From: Nemertoderma westbladi
Taxonomy: Eukaryota > Xenacoelomorpha > Nemertodermatida > Nemertodermatidae
Reading direction: 5' to 3'
DNA: 64,000 bases
Assembly: GCA_032718475.1 (NCBI GenBank)
Contig: JAUCBJ010008237.1
Span: forward strand, 1-64,000
Part shown: one piece after another, positions 54,601 through 63,800 of the stretch
Numbering within the stretch: position 1 is the stretch's first letter
How the letters are laid out: each line of letters opens with the position of its first letter
Notes under the pieces: generated by a model
What the model was told of the DNA's origin: nothing
Seen by the model: the letters and a program-made list of their open reading frames with translations, nothing else
Database searches by the model: none
Program-made: the position numbers and the translations under genes

Positions 54601-55195
54601 TATAAAATATTGGTCTGGTACTTTTCTTCGAAAATCTAAAAATGTAACTTTTTTATTTTTCTCATGAAATTTATAGTCGATTCCTCATTCCTGAGAACCC
54701 AAATAAATATTATTGACCCACAGAACGTTTTAACAGAACTTTGAAATTTATATATTCTGTGTACCACGCTTATTTGTATGGCACCAAAAATGTTATATCG
54801 TTTCATAACATGGGCGTAACTCCAATTCCCAAAACCACAAAATCCCAATGATAATAAAATTAAATACCACATTTTACAACATTGCCAATGTTATGTGGTA
54901 TGCTCTTTGTTATCTGCTATATGACATCAATCATAGCGTCATGTGTACGAATTTACTACTCACCTCCGCCATTTTTGAAGCATAAATATGGGAATCTCCA
55001 TACATTTCCTAGCCCAACACTGTATCCGACACAGGATAAAATAAAGTCCAATTTTCCAGCCCAGGCACCTCTGTCAAATTGTTCTTCCTCGTCATCACCA
55101 GCTGGGTTATTATCACCATCTAAACATTTACTCTGTGTCACATTATTTACTTGATTGTAGGATTGTTCGTCGTTTCCATGTCTCGCTGCCTCCAT
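39534..55195 (-). CDS. GAT1-like (SLC6A1 group) sodium- and chloride-coupled neurotransmitter transporter, 12 coding exons
   Basis: I assembled twelve minus-strand exons: 55195-54964, 54432-54301, 53821-53599, 52747-52615, 49339-49267, 48451-48286, 45645-45501, 43447-43355, 42629-42492, 42183-41980, 40926-40756 and 39692-39534. They total 1869 bases (622 residues plus stop) and every phase matches. TM1 has [15 protein letters not shown], with the glycine-tyrosine pair of GABA transporters. TM2 has [13 protein letters not shown], closer to GAT1 than to the taurine/creatine/betaine branch. The chloride-site residues are kept (AFLIPY Tyr, QVFFSYG Gln and Ser, VNSSTS Ser), as is the TM8 sodium site LGLDSQ. 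Loop EL2 has a Cys pair and N-glycosylation sites (NHS, NSS). It should import GABA or a similar small amino acid at the plasma membrane. Substrate is inferred. Confidence 0.93.
40756..40926 (-). CDS. Transporter coding exon 11: TM11 end and TM12
   Basis: It encodes [20 protein letters not shown], then [20 protein letters not shown] and GTFME. The donor is GAG-GTTGGT, again GTT rather than GTA/GTG. Confidence 0.9.
41363..41393. repeat. 31-bp target-site duplication, left copy
   Basis: A 31-base sequence beginning ATGGTTAACC and ending ATATGCCGA is repeated exactly at 41839-41869, on either side of the RTE-like insertion. Confidence 0.92.
41394..41838 (+). mobile_element. 5'-truncated RTE-like LINE, copy C, inside a transporter intron
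   Basis: The element body begins near 41400 in the CTGAGGAC-GCCAAATC block and keeps the end of the reverse transcriptase ORF (41443-41781; [12 protein letters not shown] to DKPAQHS). It then has TGCAGCTGCAATGCAGCATG and GTAGTAGT. It is antisense to the transporter, between exons 11 and 10. An exact 31-bp duplication flanks it. Several substitutions relative to copies A and B suggest it is somewhat older or from another source copy. Confidence 0.92.
41839..41869. repeat. 31-bp target-site duplication, right copy
   Basis: An exact match of 41363-41393; its first bases also continue the TAG-repeat tail of the element. Confidence 0.92.
41980..42183 (-). CDS. Transporter coding exon 10: TM10 and start of TM11
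   Basis: It encodes [41 protein letters not shown] (split in families as FYDNIEDMIG) and [10 protein letters not shown]. The donor is TTC-GTGAGT. Confidence 0.93.
42492..42629 (-). CDS. Transporter coding exon 9: TM9
   Basis: It encodes [16 protein letters not shown] and [19 protein letters not shown]. The acceptor is TTTTCAG and the donor CAG-GTATTA; phase 0 at both ends. Confidence 0.92.
43355..43447 (-). CDS. Transporter coding exon 8: TM8
   Basis: It encodes [15 protein letters not shown] and [13 protein letters not shown], with the Asp-Ser of the second sodium site. The donor is CAG-GTTAGT. Confidence 0.92.
44270..44730 (+). pseudogene. Degenerate RTE-like LINE copy D in a transporter intron
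   Basis: GGATGGAGTGCTTGAGCATGTGGATGATTT matches the reverse complement of copy A near 30000. Later blocks CCATGCTGGGCTCTAACT, CCAAATCTCTGGATGGCACAT and TTTGCAGGACATTGC follow in order, with many indels and stops. It lies between exons 8 and 7. It is much older than copies A-C. Confidence 0.8.
45248..45345 (+). pseudogene. Short RTE-like reverse transcriptase C-terminal fragment
   Basis: One plus-strand frame reads LDNADELG and then ADRELWRRC, aligning with LEDADDLANVMGDRELWRRN of copy A, but the DNA is too diverged to be the same subfamily. No ends are visible. Confidence 0.55.
45501..45645 (-). CDS. Transporter coding exon 7: TM7
   Basis: It encodes [20 protein letters not shown] and [10 protein letters not shown], ending GGPGLAFQ. 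The donor is CAG-GTTAAA, weaker than consensus but in the right frame. Confidence 0.9.
46850..46955 (+). pseudogene. Degenerate RTE-like LINE 3' end, copy E
   Basis: GGTAGTTGTGGAGGTGCAATTTTG, TAAGCCAGCATAGCATTCTTAA and GCAGCACGCCGAT match the end of copies A-C with indels. It lies between exons 7 and 6. Confidence 0.7.
46956..48285 (-). other. Transporter intron sequence, nothing else recognised
   Basis: This is the remaining part of the intron between exons 7 and 6, AT-rich with an (ACT)n run at about 47175-47195. I see no extra exon or ncRNA. Confidence 0.4.
48286..48451 (-). CDS. Transporter coding exon 6: loop 3 and TM6
   Basis: It encodes [35 protein letters not shown] and [11 protein letters not shown]6 carries the Gln and Ser that help bind chloride. 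The donor ACAA-GTGAGT leaves phase 2. Confidence 0.93.
48675..48887. repeat. ~210-bp dispersed repeat, copy 1
   Basis: It matches 51058-51255: AACCACAGAAATTAAAAGCC, AGCAGAAATTAAGAAACAATGGG, then TTTTTGCAGTGGGCTT, CATTTCATATAT, and CTATAGCCATGAGTCTGTCC. Copy 1 has a small duplication (GAAATTAAGTATG) near 48721 that copy 2 lacks. The match stops where the hairpin element begins. Confidence 0.85.
48893..49019. mobile_element. Hairpin MITE with perfect 28-bp inverted repeats in a transporter intron
   Basis: The left arm (48893-48920, starting TTGTAAATAGTTGGGC) is the exact reverse complement of 48992-49019. The centre holds a second perfect palindrome at 48926-48972, 23-bp arms around one base (TATAACAGTATACTGTT arms). 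The whole 127-bp unit could fold into a long hairpin. It has no coding capacity. It directly abuts the dispersed repeat at 48675-48887. Confidence 0.8.
49267..49339 (-). CDS. Transporter coding exon 5: TM5
   Basis: A 73-base exon encoding [20 protein letters not shown] and ALLS. The acceptor is TTTCAG and the donor CAG-GTGAGA. Confidence 0.9.
49340..52614 (-). other. Largest transporter intron, between exons 5 and 4
   Basis: It contains the second dispersed-repeat copy (51058-51255), a GTAT microsatellite (about 50360-50450) and a GC-richer patch at 49580-49890 with several short open frames that I do not accept as exons. No further transporter exon is needed, since phases join without it. 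Confidence 0.5.
51058..51255. repeat. ~200-bp dispersed repeat, copy 2
   Basis: This is a direct-orientation match to 48675-48887, ending at TTCACATCTCTGGGTGG in both. Similarity is high, so the duplication or transposition is fairly recent. Confidence 0.85.
52615..52747 (-). CDS. Transporter coding exon 4: TM4
   Basis: It encodes [20 protein letters not shown] and [10 protein letters not shown], ending in phase 0 at AAAG-GTATGT. The acceptor ATTTCAG joins in phase 2. Confidence 0.92.
53599..53821 (-). CDS. Transporter coding exon 3: TM3 and extracellular loop 2
   Basis: It encodes [20 protein letters not shown] and [15 protein letters not shown], with the conserved loop cysteines, then glycosylation sites NHS and NSS. 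The donor is TGGAA-GTAAGT (phase 2). Confidence 0.92.
54166..54233 (-). tRNA. tRNA-like sequence (tRNA pseudogene or SINE head) in a transporter intron
   Basis: On the minus strand, CCTGGTGTAGTGGTGAGCAT resembles a D-arm/A-box and GCAGGTTCGATCCCCGC a T-arm/B-box, spaced as in a tRNA. The T stem has one mismatch, and the acceptor and anticodon stems pair poorly, so a functional tRNA is unlikely. It lies between exons 3 and 2 and is antisense to nothing else visible. Confidence 0.5.
54301..54432 (-). CDS. Transporter coding exon 2: TM2
   Basis: The acceptor is CTTTCAG. It encodes [20 protein letters not shown] and [19 protein letters not shown], with the donor AAAG-GTAAAA; phase 1 in and out. 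The AFLIPY Tyr is a chloride ligand in GAT1. Confidence 0.9.
54964..55195 (-). CDS. Transporter coding exon 1: N-terminus and start of TM1
   Basis: The start is ATG 55195, preceded in frame by TAA nine bases upstream, so it is the first possible Met unless an intron intervenes. It encodes a polar acidic tail, then [20 protein letters not shown] and LGNVWRFPY. The donor is GAG-GTGAGT; it leaves phase 1 within the Gly run after KNGG. Confidence 0.9.
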
Positions 55196-55201
55196 CCCCA
55201 A

Positions 55202-55940
55202 ACATTAACCTACAATAATTTGCATTGGCATTTAAATAAATAAATTAATTTTATAGAAACCCATTTCAAAATTGCTGGGGGCATTTTGCCCTGAGGGCAT
55301 GATACCCTGAGGACATTTTGCTCGGAGTGACGAATTTCTCTCAAGCCCGTCCTCTCCAATAGACGCCTTAGACCTTCTAATTTTGTGGTTTGATAGAAGG
55401 TCTATCATGTGGTGACATCGGTTCACCATTGAAATTTTTTTCACCACAAAACAGAACTTTTAAACAACAGAATTTATTGCTTATATTCATGATTTATAAA
55501 ACAAACTTTTTCTCAGTTTGTCGATTTTGAGATTTTTTCATCACTATATTCCCTACAACTTTTTATTTTTCACTCAATTTGTATCAATTATACCAAAATG
55601 TTCAGTATCTATAAGGCGGCCACGATCGGTACTTCTACAAATCTATTAGGTCGTTTTGCATAAAATGCGCCATTTTCTACCAGGGACTGGCATCAAATCG
55701 AAAGGAATAATTCTTCGACTTAATATCCAATATTTTTCGATTCGACTAATCCATGTTTTCTACTCGCTTATATATTATCACTAACTGTAGGATATCTTCT
55801 CATTACCAGGGGAACGAACATAATATGCCTGGAATGCTTACCGTTATAATTTATTGGTAATAAACAAACACCCTATTATTATAGTCCTATTCAGTAACCA
55901 ATAATGGTTATTCAGCGGACATTGATTCATAAAAGGCGAA
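55202..55940. other. Upstream region of the transporter gene
   Basis: This should contain the promoter or a 5' non-coding exon of the minus-strand transporter. AGGTTAATG, with a possible acceptor TTGTAG just before it on the minus strand (about 55206-55211), suggests a spliced 5' UTR. I cannot place a transcription start. Confidence 0.35.
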
Positions 55941-55949
55941 AGTACTGTA

Positions 55950-56180
55950 CAAAACAATGTGGGGCGAGCGACGAAAGTAAGCGAGCTTAGCATACAGGTA
56001 CCACTAACTCAATCGGTGTGTCTGCTGCTCTGTTGTTCTGTTGCTCTGTTGTGTCCAATTTTAAACGTTAATAACTCAGCCAAATCTCGATAAAATATAT
56101 CCAAACTTGGTACATATGTAGTCTGGCAAAAGTTTAGAAATTTTCCAAGTTGAATTTGCGTGGGTCTTCGTGCAGCATCT
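55950..56180 (-). repeat. Dispersed repeat copy, inverted relative to 8400-8635
   Basis: Reverse-complement similarity to 8400-8635 extends from the GGGGCGAGC end through a degenerate GTTGCTCT/GTTGTTCT microsatellite to AAATTTTCCAAGTTGAATTT. Confidence 0.7.
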
Positions 56181-58010
56181 GTGTAACTGTCTTGCAGTTA
56201 TAATAAATTTATATATTCAAAAATTATTAGGCTTGGCATCAGCAGGCTGCTAGGAGACTGCAGGAAAATATCAGGTGGGTTTGAAATTCTGCAATACCGG
56301 TACAATGCAGCAATAATGTGGCCTTGGGAAGTGTGGTAGGCCTATTTCACTTTCAGCCATTGCAGCATTTCCAGATTGCAGAGTTCAGAGTACGACACCA
56401 GTACCATTAGTTGCTTGTGCTCAGTCAGTACCGGTACTGCTCACTGCTGTTGCTGTATGTGGTATACCTAGCTTTCTAGGCTGGTTGTCAGTCTGTCAGT
56501 GTGGTACTGCTACTGCATTATCTGAGTATTGGTACAGTACGTGTGGTAGGGTAGGGAGTCCTGCAATTGCCTGAGTGATGTCTGAATTGCGATATCGCGA
56601 CTATTCAGCCATATCATGTTCCAGTACGGTACGGTATCTTAATCTTATTAGGCCTAATCATATGTTTTACAGTACGGTACCAGTACTGTTACAGTGGTAC
56701 AGAGACCTGTACCGTCTTCAGGTCGCTGGTGCCACCCACCAATCGGCTCGGCAACGACAACCATGCAACCATGGAAGTTTTGAAATTATGCGGACTTAAG
56801 ACAGACTGACATATTGTCAGGTTGTACCAGCTGACCTTTATTCCATGTTCCAGTATCCACTACTGCACTAGGTACCCCAACAGCCCAATACTGCAATTGC
56901 AATACCCAGCAACGTTTTGGAATTGTACCAGTACTCAAACAATGCGCCATTAAGGCCACTGCCTCTGTCTGTCGCAGTGTTGTTGGTGACCTCGACTTTT
57001 GGTATCGCTACTGCGCTAGCGCTATGGGCAAACTGGACTAACCGATGAGCGAGACCCGAGGACTACAGAATGCATTGAGTAGTTTGACTGTGGACTTCTA
57101 TGACATCGATGCCAAGCTGCCAATGCGAAAGTTTTTTTAAAGTAAAAGTTTGGATAAATTTTCTTAATTATTTATTTAAATATCATAAGTACCGATTTTG
57201 GGATAGAATTGCTCAATTTTAATCTGTATCTAATAACTGACCTTCGTCCTGCGCGATGGCCCCACGAACGTGTTCTATTGGAAAAACAAAACATATCATA
57301 GTTTATTTACATGGTACTAATAATTATAATTATTAAATATTCTTCATGAAGTACACCATGACCTTCTCTCAATACAACAACCATTTTTAGCAACAATACA
57401 TATGTCTATAAAATGACTAAGGACTTAATTACTATTTGGTATGAAGAAAGTTTGACACCTTTTATTATTGCTGGCCTGGTCGGATTGCCCCGACCTGTTA
57501 GGTGGTTGTTGTATTAATGGATGTGTAATTTAACTGAAACGATACATTGCAACATTAAATCTGGAGATGAGTTTTAATTTTCTGTTTGATTAATTTTTGA
57601 AATGATTATTTGGAAGGGAAATCAAAATAATTATAAATAATGGAAAGATTGGTGAAAGTTTGTATTGCTCTCGTAGTGTGCTGACATTTCATAGGCATTG
57701 CCCATCTCGCTTTACTTCATGTCTTCACTCTTCACACGATTGTCATTTTACCGTTGAGAGATCCACCCTTTTGAGCCGAAACCTCTTGATAAGATCAGCT
57801 GACTGCAGTCAACTGATTGCTGAATGTATACTTACTGGTTGTTTGTGGTGGTACTGTTGTACATCCTACCCTAAATATGGTTTTTACTTTTGAATAATCA
57901 ATACTGCAATTATCAATAATTATTGAAAACGGATTACTAACTATTAACTTAATATTAAATATAGATAAAAATATTTATTTCAAATAATTTCCTTCATTTC
58001 GGAACTTTCT
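56181..58010. other. Intergenic, no gene recognised
   Basis: About 56290-56960 is dense in GTACCG, CCGGTAC and CAGTAC motifs. The remainder is AT-rich. Short open frames (for example 57660-57893) lack coding features. Confidence 0.45.
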
Positions 58011-58607
58011 TTAGGTACATACTAAAATACCTAACAACCTGTAACAAACTGTAACCACATGTCAAATATCTGGAACAAGCTCTAACCACCTAACAAGCTA
58101 TCAGATATCTGGAACAACCTGTAACAAGTTGACAAAGGTCTATAACAGGCTGTGACAAGCTGTCAAAGGCGATAGGCCTATTCTGGCCATTCTGTCACTG
58201 ATACCCGTACTGTATGCTGTGGTCCTTGCAATATTTCATTTTGCTGTTACGGACCGGTAGACTGCGGCTGTGCTGCTATCTGGTCTGACATTGCTGCATT
58301 GTGCTGTTGTGGTTGTGTAACTACGGCAATACCGGTAGGTACTGCTACTGTGCTGGTCTGACATTTTGACTACTACGATTGCTGGTAGAATCTGTTCAGA
58401 AATAGTCAGGTGCCTTACCATAGCCATTGCAGTTGCATTGCGGTGTTGCTGTGTTGTGAAACTATGATACTGAAGCTGAACTACAACAGTACGGTTAACT
58501 TTACTAATCTGCAAATATTTGTACAAATAGCACAACAAATAAATATCTTGTACCAGATATTTGACAGCTTCTTACAGGTTGTAGGTACGTATTTTAGTAT
58601 GTACCCT
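58011..58607. mobile_element. MITE-like element with ~60-bp imperfect terminal inverted repeats
   Basis: The left end (from about 58013, GGTACATACTAAAATACCTA then CAACCTGTAA) is the inverted match of 58571-58605 (TTACAGGTTGTAGGTACGTA then TTTTAGTATGTACC). The similarity continues inward in both arms with TCAAATATCTGG and ACAAG. Degenerate CTGTAACAAGCTGTCAAA units fill the left subterminal part. The interior is non-coding. Confidence 0.65.
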
Positions 58608-60750
58608 CCCTTTAGCATACAGAATATTTTCCATTGTTGGTTGCAGCTTTAAATTTGGGTGTGTCATTAATTGCATATAAAACTTTAATGTTTTGAAAAC
58701 CAGTAATTGCTCTTCTAATGTCTAAAAACAATTTAATATCGATTCTCTCTGCACTACGCATGATGACCTTTTTTAGGATGGCGGCACTCGCTCAGTTTTG
58801 TTTTTGATGTCATGTTGCTAATGATTAAAAGAGCCTAGGTACTACAGATGAATTTCACTGACTTACTTGTTTGTTCTCAATAATGGTGTAAGGCCCTCGT
58901 TACACAACCCAACAACATTATAACTGGTAAATATCTGTAAGCGACAAGCGTCTTTGCATTCGCCAATATTATATGGTTGTTAATAATTGATTTTTGTGTT
59001 TTAACCCACAATGGAATTGTAATTGTCTATTTTTTCTTACAAATATGTTTTATTTTTGATTCACAATAAACAGATCATCCATCGTGATGGAAATTGAAAA
59101 CCATATAGTGCTTTGTGATATTTTCACAGAGACGCAATTTATTACATTTACAGAATTTGATAAGATTAAAATAACTCAATTATTATATAATATTAATGAT
59201 ATAATGTTAAATTATTATTTATTCGCTAGGCCTATTGTATTTGTAGTTTTTAATCTTCAGCATTAGCTAGCTAGCTGTAAATAATAATGGAATATTTTTT
59301 GCTGTCTGTTTGGGGACTAATAAAGCAACGAATAACCAAGATAATGCGAAGTAATAATTTTAACATGCTCCTAGCGCCATGCTTTATTTGTCCATTAATG
59401 ACCATGTACTTTGAATAAAATTTGCATTATAATAACTGGTGAGGCACATTAACTTTTTCCATAAATAATTCAATCTTTTCAATAAGTTTTTCATAGTTGG
59501 TTGATTGCATAGTACTGTCGGTACTTTGTGGATTAATAAAATAATTTCAATCTCAAATTGACACAAACGCCAAGGGTAGACAGCCCCCTGAATAAAAATG
59601 TTGTACTTTAAGAGTGCCGCAATATTAATAAGATTTTGTTATTATACAGATAATTAATATTTAGCACGAATATAATTAGCAATTATATAGTGGAGTTTTG
59701 TTAAAGGTAAATTTATAAATAGACGGCCAATTAGAATGATTCAGTTTTTGGCGACAAAAATAATATATAGCCTACTCAACATTGATGATATACGCTGTAA
59801 TTCTCTTTATGATTTACAGTAATATTTGATTATAATGGATAATTGTAAGACTTTGTACAATAAGTTTCGTAGGTTGTTATAATTGGTGTTTATATTTCTT
59901 TTTATTCGGTAAATAAGTATTAACCAAATTTGTACGCAACATGTACAATTATATGCCGCGTAATGCGCGCTCACTTTCACACAATACTATATCACACAAT
60001 AGTAGGTGTCAAAGTACACCTTAAATATTTACTTACTATACGTAGTAGTAAACTAACTCAATGTTGTAGAATTTGAAAATCAATTATATAAATAAAATCT
60101 ATCATACAATTCAAGTTTTTAGTTATGAAACTCAACCAAAATAAATAGCAAATGAAACTCAAAGTAACTTTAACTAATCCTATGACCTTCGTTTAAATCA
60201 CAAGGAATATAATATCGATTATGAAAACAAACTTTCGATCCTATTTGACTATTGTGGAACTTTGTGATTCATCTGTCACTCTATGGTACACTTAATATTA
60301 ATAATTTGCTTTGGTATGCTGCCTGGAACAGTGATTGACACATTTTCTCAGATTAATTGGTCACTATTGTTCTGCCGATGGAAGGAAGCAACATATGTTC
60401 CTCTTGCTTCCCGTATTTGCAACTTTAGCTTCAATCGCTAATCACTTGTTGTGTTGTAGTTCTATATTCTAGGTTAGTTCTGCTCTGATAATAGGTCAAT
60501 TTTAGGGTTAAGGGTGATTTAAATCAAAATTTTCAAATTATATTTTTAAGCTAGCCTGCGAGATTTCCAGATATATGTGTCAAATCGTGCAAAATAAATA
60601 AATATAAACATACAAAATAAAAAATCCTTCGTTAAATATTCTGTCCTGCAAGTTCAAAACTTTGCGAGTGCAAAGTGACAAAAAAAGAGGGGGGGGGGGG
60701 GACTGGACGCAAAACCCGCTTTGGTGGATTAATATCCCGCCTCAATGTTA
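58608..60750. other. AT-rich intergenic DNA, nothing recognised
   Basis: No exon, ORF or repeat structure is visible that I could support. Confidence 0.45.
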
Positions 60751-60925
60751 AATTCTCAATTTAGGGAAAGGAGCAGGTTACAGTTGCACGTTATTTTAAC
60801 CAAAACAATAAACTAAACAAAATAGAACAGGTTGCAGTTTTATTATTGAGAGTAATCAGCTATTATTTGCGCCGAATTTCTCCTGGAGATGGATGAATTT
60901 TTATTGCGTCCAGTTTCCCCCCCTA
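60690..60925 (+). repeat. Dispersed repeat with poly-G run and single 68-bp-type unit
   Basis: A run of 13 G (about 60690-60702) precedes GGGAAAGGAGCAGGTTACAG (60764-60783) and AACCAAAACAATAAAC, the unit amplified at 26640-27160. It then continues as in 30174-30270 (AGAACAGGTTGCAGTTTTAT, then TTTCTCCTGGAGATGGAT). Confidence 0.65.
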
Positions 60926-61279
60926 TCTGCAAAAAACAACATTATAGATCATTCATAAATGAAACAAAACATTGTGAAAAGCAGTAGCTCGCAGACGTAA
61001 TAGGCAACATCCAGTTACCAAATTGAGCCACAGTTAAATATTGGGTGTGGCATAGCAACCGTGTTTCTGTGTAATTCTTGAACAGAATACTGGATCACTG
61101 TTCATCCTTTCCCTACACTACTACAGTGGGGCTATAGTTTTAAAATCGGTTGGAGTTGTAGTTATAGTTAGAGCCTACGTGATAATGATAATGACAAACA
61201 CTCGAGAATAACTCAACTTCATTCACAAGTGTTTAACTATTCGGTTAGGTTGTAACAAACTAATTTTTCAGTTTCAGGT

Positions 61280-61505
61280 AATATCTCGGTTTAGTGAGAA
61301 ATATCGAGAATAGAAAAAATATCCCGTGTAAATATATCGTGAGAAAAAATTATAGTGTTTAAAAATATATTGCGTGTAAAAATAACGCGTGTTAAATCAA
61401 CTCTGGTTGAAAAATATCGCGATATATTTACGTAAGATATTTTTGAGCTCTCGAAATTATCAATTTTTCAACTTGCAATTTTTCATCTCTCAATATTTTT
61501 CAATA
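61280..61505. repeat. Degenerate foldback-like arms, ATATCGAGA and CTCAATATTTTTC
   Basis: The left half has GAAATATCGAGAATAG and AAATATATCGTGAG-type units; the right half has CTCTCGAAATTATC, CAACTTGCAATTTTTCATC and CTCTCAATATTTTTC in the opposite sense. This looks like an old, short relative of elements A and B. Confidence 0.5.
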
Positions 61506-63130
61506 TGACCGAAGTGACGAATTGGGTCGGTATCAGAATTTGTTCGATTGTTTCGGACGTAATTGTTTCATTTCGGAAACTTGTTTATTCTCTGTATTTA
61601 ATACGCAGATTTTATAGGCACTGAAAACATTCTCCCATTTTCACTTTTCCGAGTTGACCAATGCGGCCCAACTCCATTTTCTGTTAAATTTAGGGATTAT
61701 GTGGTTCCCATTCATTCAATAAGTTATTTTACGCTGCCATCTTTACTTCGATTTAATGTTTATGAAATGATGAACTTGAACAAATAAAAATTTTGTAGGC
61801 AAACTAATTATAACATACCAAAATTAGAGTGCAATAGATGTTGAAGATTATCAATTCTCAAATCACGTTATTTTCATGGTAGTAGATCCAGTTTGGTTTA
61901 CATTAATGTCAATTACATTGTCATCCCAATAACGCAATAAATAGAATAAAACAAATTGAATAAATGTTAATTAATTGATGGTTTGTAGAAGTAAATATGA
62001 ATTTGTTCTCTTTACAAACTCGCTCTGTTAATACTTAGATTTCTGAGCTGCCTCAATGGTGGTTGGTCGTTTTCAGCAAGGCCTGTCTTCCAATGATGTA
62101 GGTCCTAACCTGCTATCATACTGTACAACTAACACTCACTGCTTTTCTATGGCCTCCATCCCAGAAATCGAATAATTTTTTTTCTCTTCTTCGTGAAAAT
62201 GTGAAGGAGGCAGGTTAGCTGTCATGGGGGTGGGATAGAATAAACGTACCTAGCGGTGGAGTAATAATCATGGGCCCGTTATGTGCGTTGTGCGTAACTA
62301 TCGATCTGATGGGCTTCAGCATGCATTCGATAAGCAGCCATTGAAGCCCAAATGAATCCATTGAGTTAGGGAAAGTATTCCTTGGATGGATAGGGCACAC
62401 TAATAGGTGTTCCCTTACTCAAATCGAAATGAATTATATTACTGACTGGACGGGCACGCCTGGTAGATATAGATAATAGATAGAGTGAGTTCCTGTTATT
62501 TTACACAGTAGGGTGATCTGTGGGGAGCACAGGACGAAAGCATGACATAATAGGGCCTCCTGTGGTGACTATCTACTACTGTCATCACCAGTGGAATAAG
62601 TATGATAAGGTCCAGGGCAATAATGTGGATATATATTTGATGGAAGCTTCAGGTACTAATACAAGTATTACTGAAACCAGATAAGATACTTCAACACATC
62701 AATCACACATAACCTCAACTAATAAAACATGTTATTGATTCAATGATGACATTTTACTGACATTGCAATAGCAGCACCTGTATTATTACCTCATTAGCTA
62801 TTAAAGAACCCAACAAGGTATTTTTTTGCATTTGACCTGTAGCTCAGCTGGCCCATCCATTTATTTTTCGAGTTCATTACAACATTAACGTAAGTTGTTA
62901 ACCAGATGAATCTTCAACATTCTACGACTCTACGTAGGTGCTAAGCTCACTGTCACTGTGCGTGCAACCTTACGATAATACATAAAATAAGGTGAAGTGT
63001 TCTTGGGCCACCAGGGATTATGCACAAATTCTTACGACTTGTTTCCAGAGCGGTCCCCCTATTACTACTCTTCTCCCCAGAGGTGACCCTGATAACAATT
63101 TCATGTAATTTTAATGTTTATATCACATTT
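61506..63130. other. Intergenic, no gene recognised
   Basis: Mixed composition, with small open frames lacking coding features. GTGAAGGAGGCAGGTTAG near 62200 may be a relic of the 68-bp-type unit. Confidence 0.4.
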
Positions 63131-63139
63131 TTATTGAAC

Positions 63140-63415
63140 AAGTCAAACGTTTGAAAATACGTTTGCGACACGTCCGGAAATATATAATTTCCATGTTATT
63201 TTGTCCAATGTAATAAACGTTTAGAAGTAAACGTGTCAATAGCATGAAACAAACTTTACTCATCCGCCGGTTCTTTATGACGTTTGTATTAAACGTGTGT
63301 CTAGCAGGTGTAACTAACGTGAATCATGCGTCGGTTCTTTCGAAATTGCTTGAAAATATACGTTTTTTTTTATGCAAAGAAAACGTTTGTTTTAAACGTT
63401 GTAAATCGTTATTCT
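63140..63415. promoter_or_regulatory. Cluster of AACGTTT/ACGT motifs
   Basis: About eleven ACGT tetramers occur within some 280 bases, mostly as AAACGTTT, TAAACGTG or ATACGTTT, against roughly one expected by chance. They lie on both sides of a duplicated GCCGGTTCTTTATGA/GTCGGTTCTTTCGA block. This could be a cis-regulatory cluster or a decayed repeat. Confidence 0.35.
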
Positions 63416-63699
63416 CTAAACTAATTTGGTCATCCATTGATTAGACCACCGGATAGTTCTCATGGTATGTAATTGTTCGAATGAAGAAGATAATTTATGT
63501 GTAAAACATGCATATTATTAAGCACAAGCTAGCCAGTACAGCACAATTTAACAACTTAAAAACTATTGTTGTTGTTCACAATAACAACAACACCAATTAA
63601 AAAATGAACTGCATTGCACAAACTTTTAAGTTAAATTGTACTATTGTACTACTAAATTGTATACAAAAATGAAACAAAATCCCATTTGAACTATAATAA

Positions 63700-63800
63700 T
63701 ATAGACCATACCTTTTTTTGTCGAATTTCCCGTGGAGAGCATTTATTTTTGATTGTGCCCAGTCCCCCCCCCCCCCCCCCCCCCGCCTCCCCCCTTATCT
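63700..63800 (-). repeat. Dispersed repeat fragment with poly-C run
   Basis: GTCGAATTTCCCGTGGAGAG, ATTTTTGATTGTGCCCAGT, then about 20 C and TTATCTGCAAAA parallel 60875-60940 in the same order. Confidence 0.55.
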
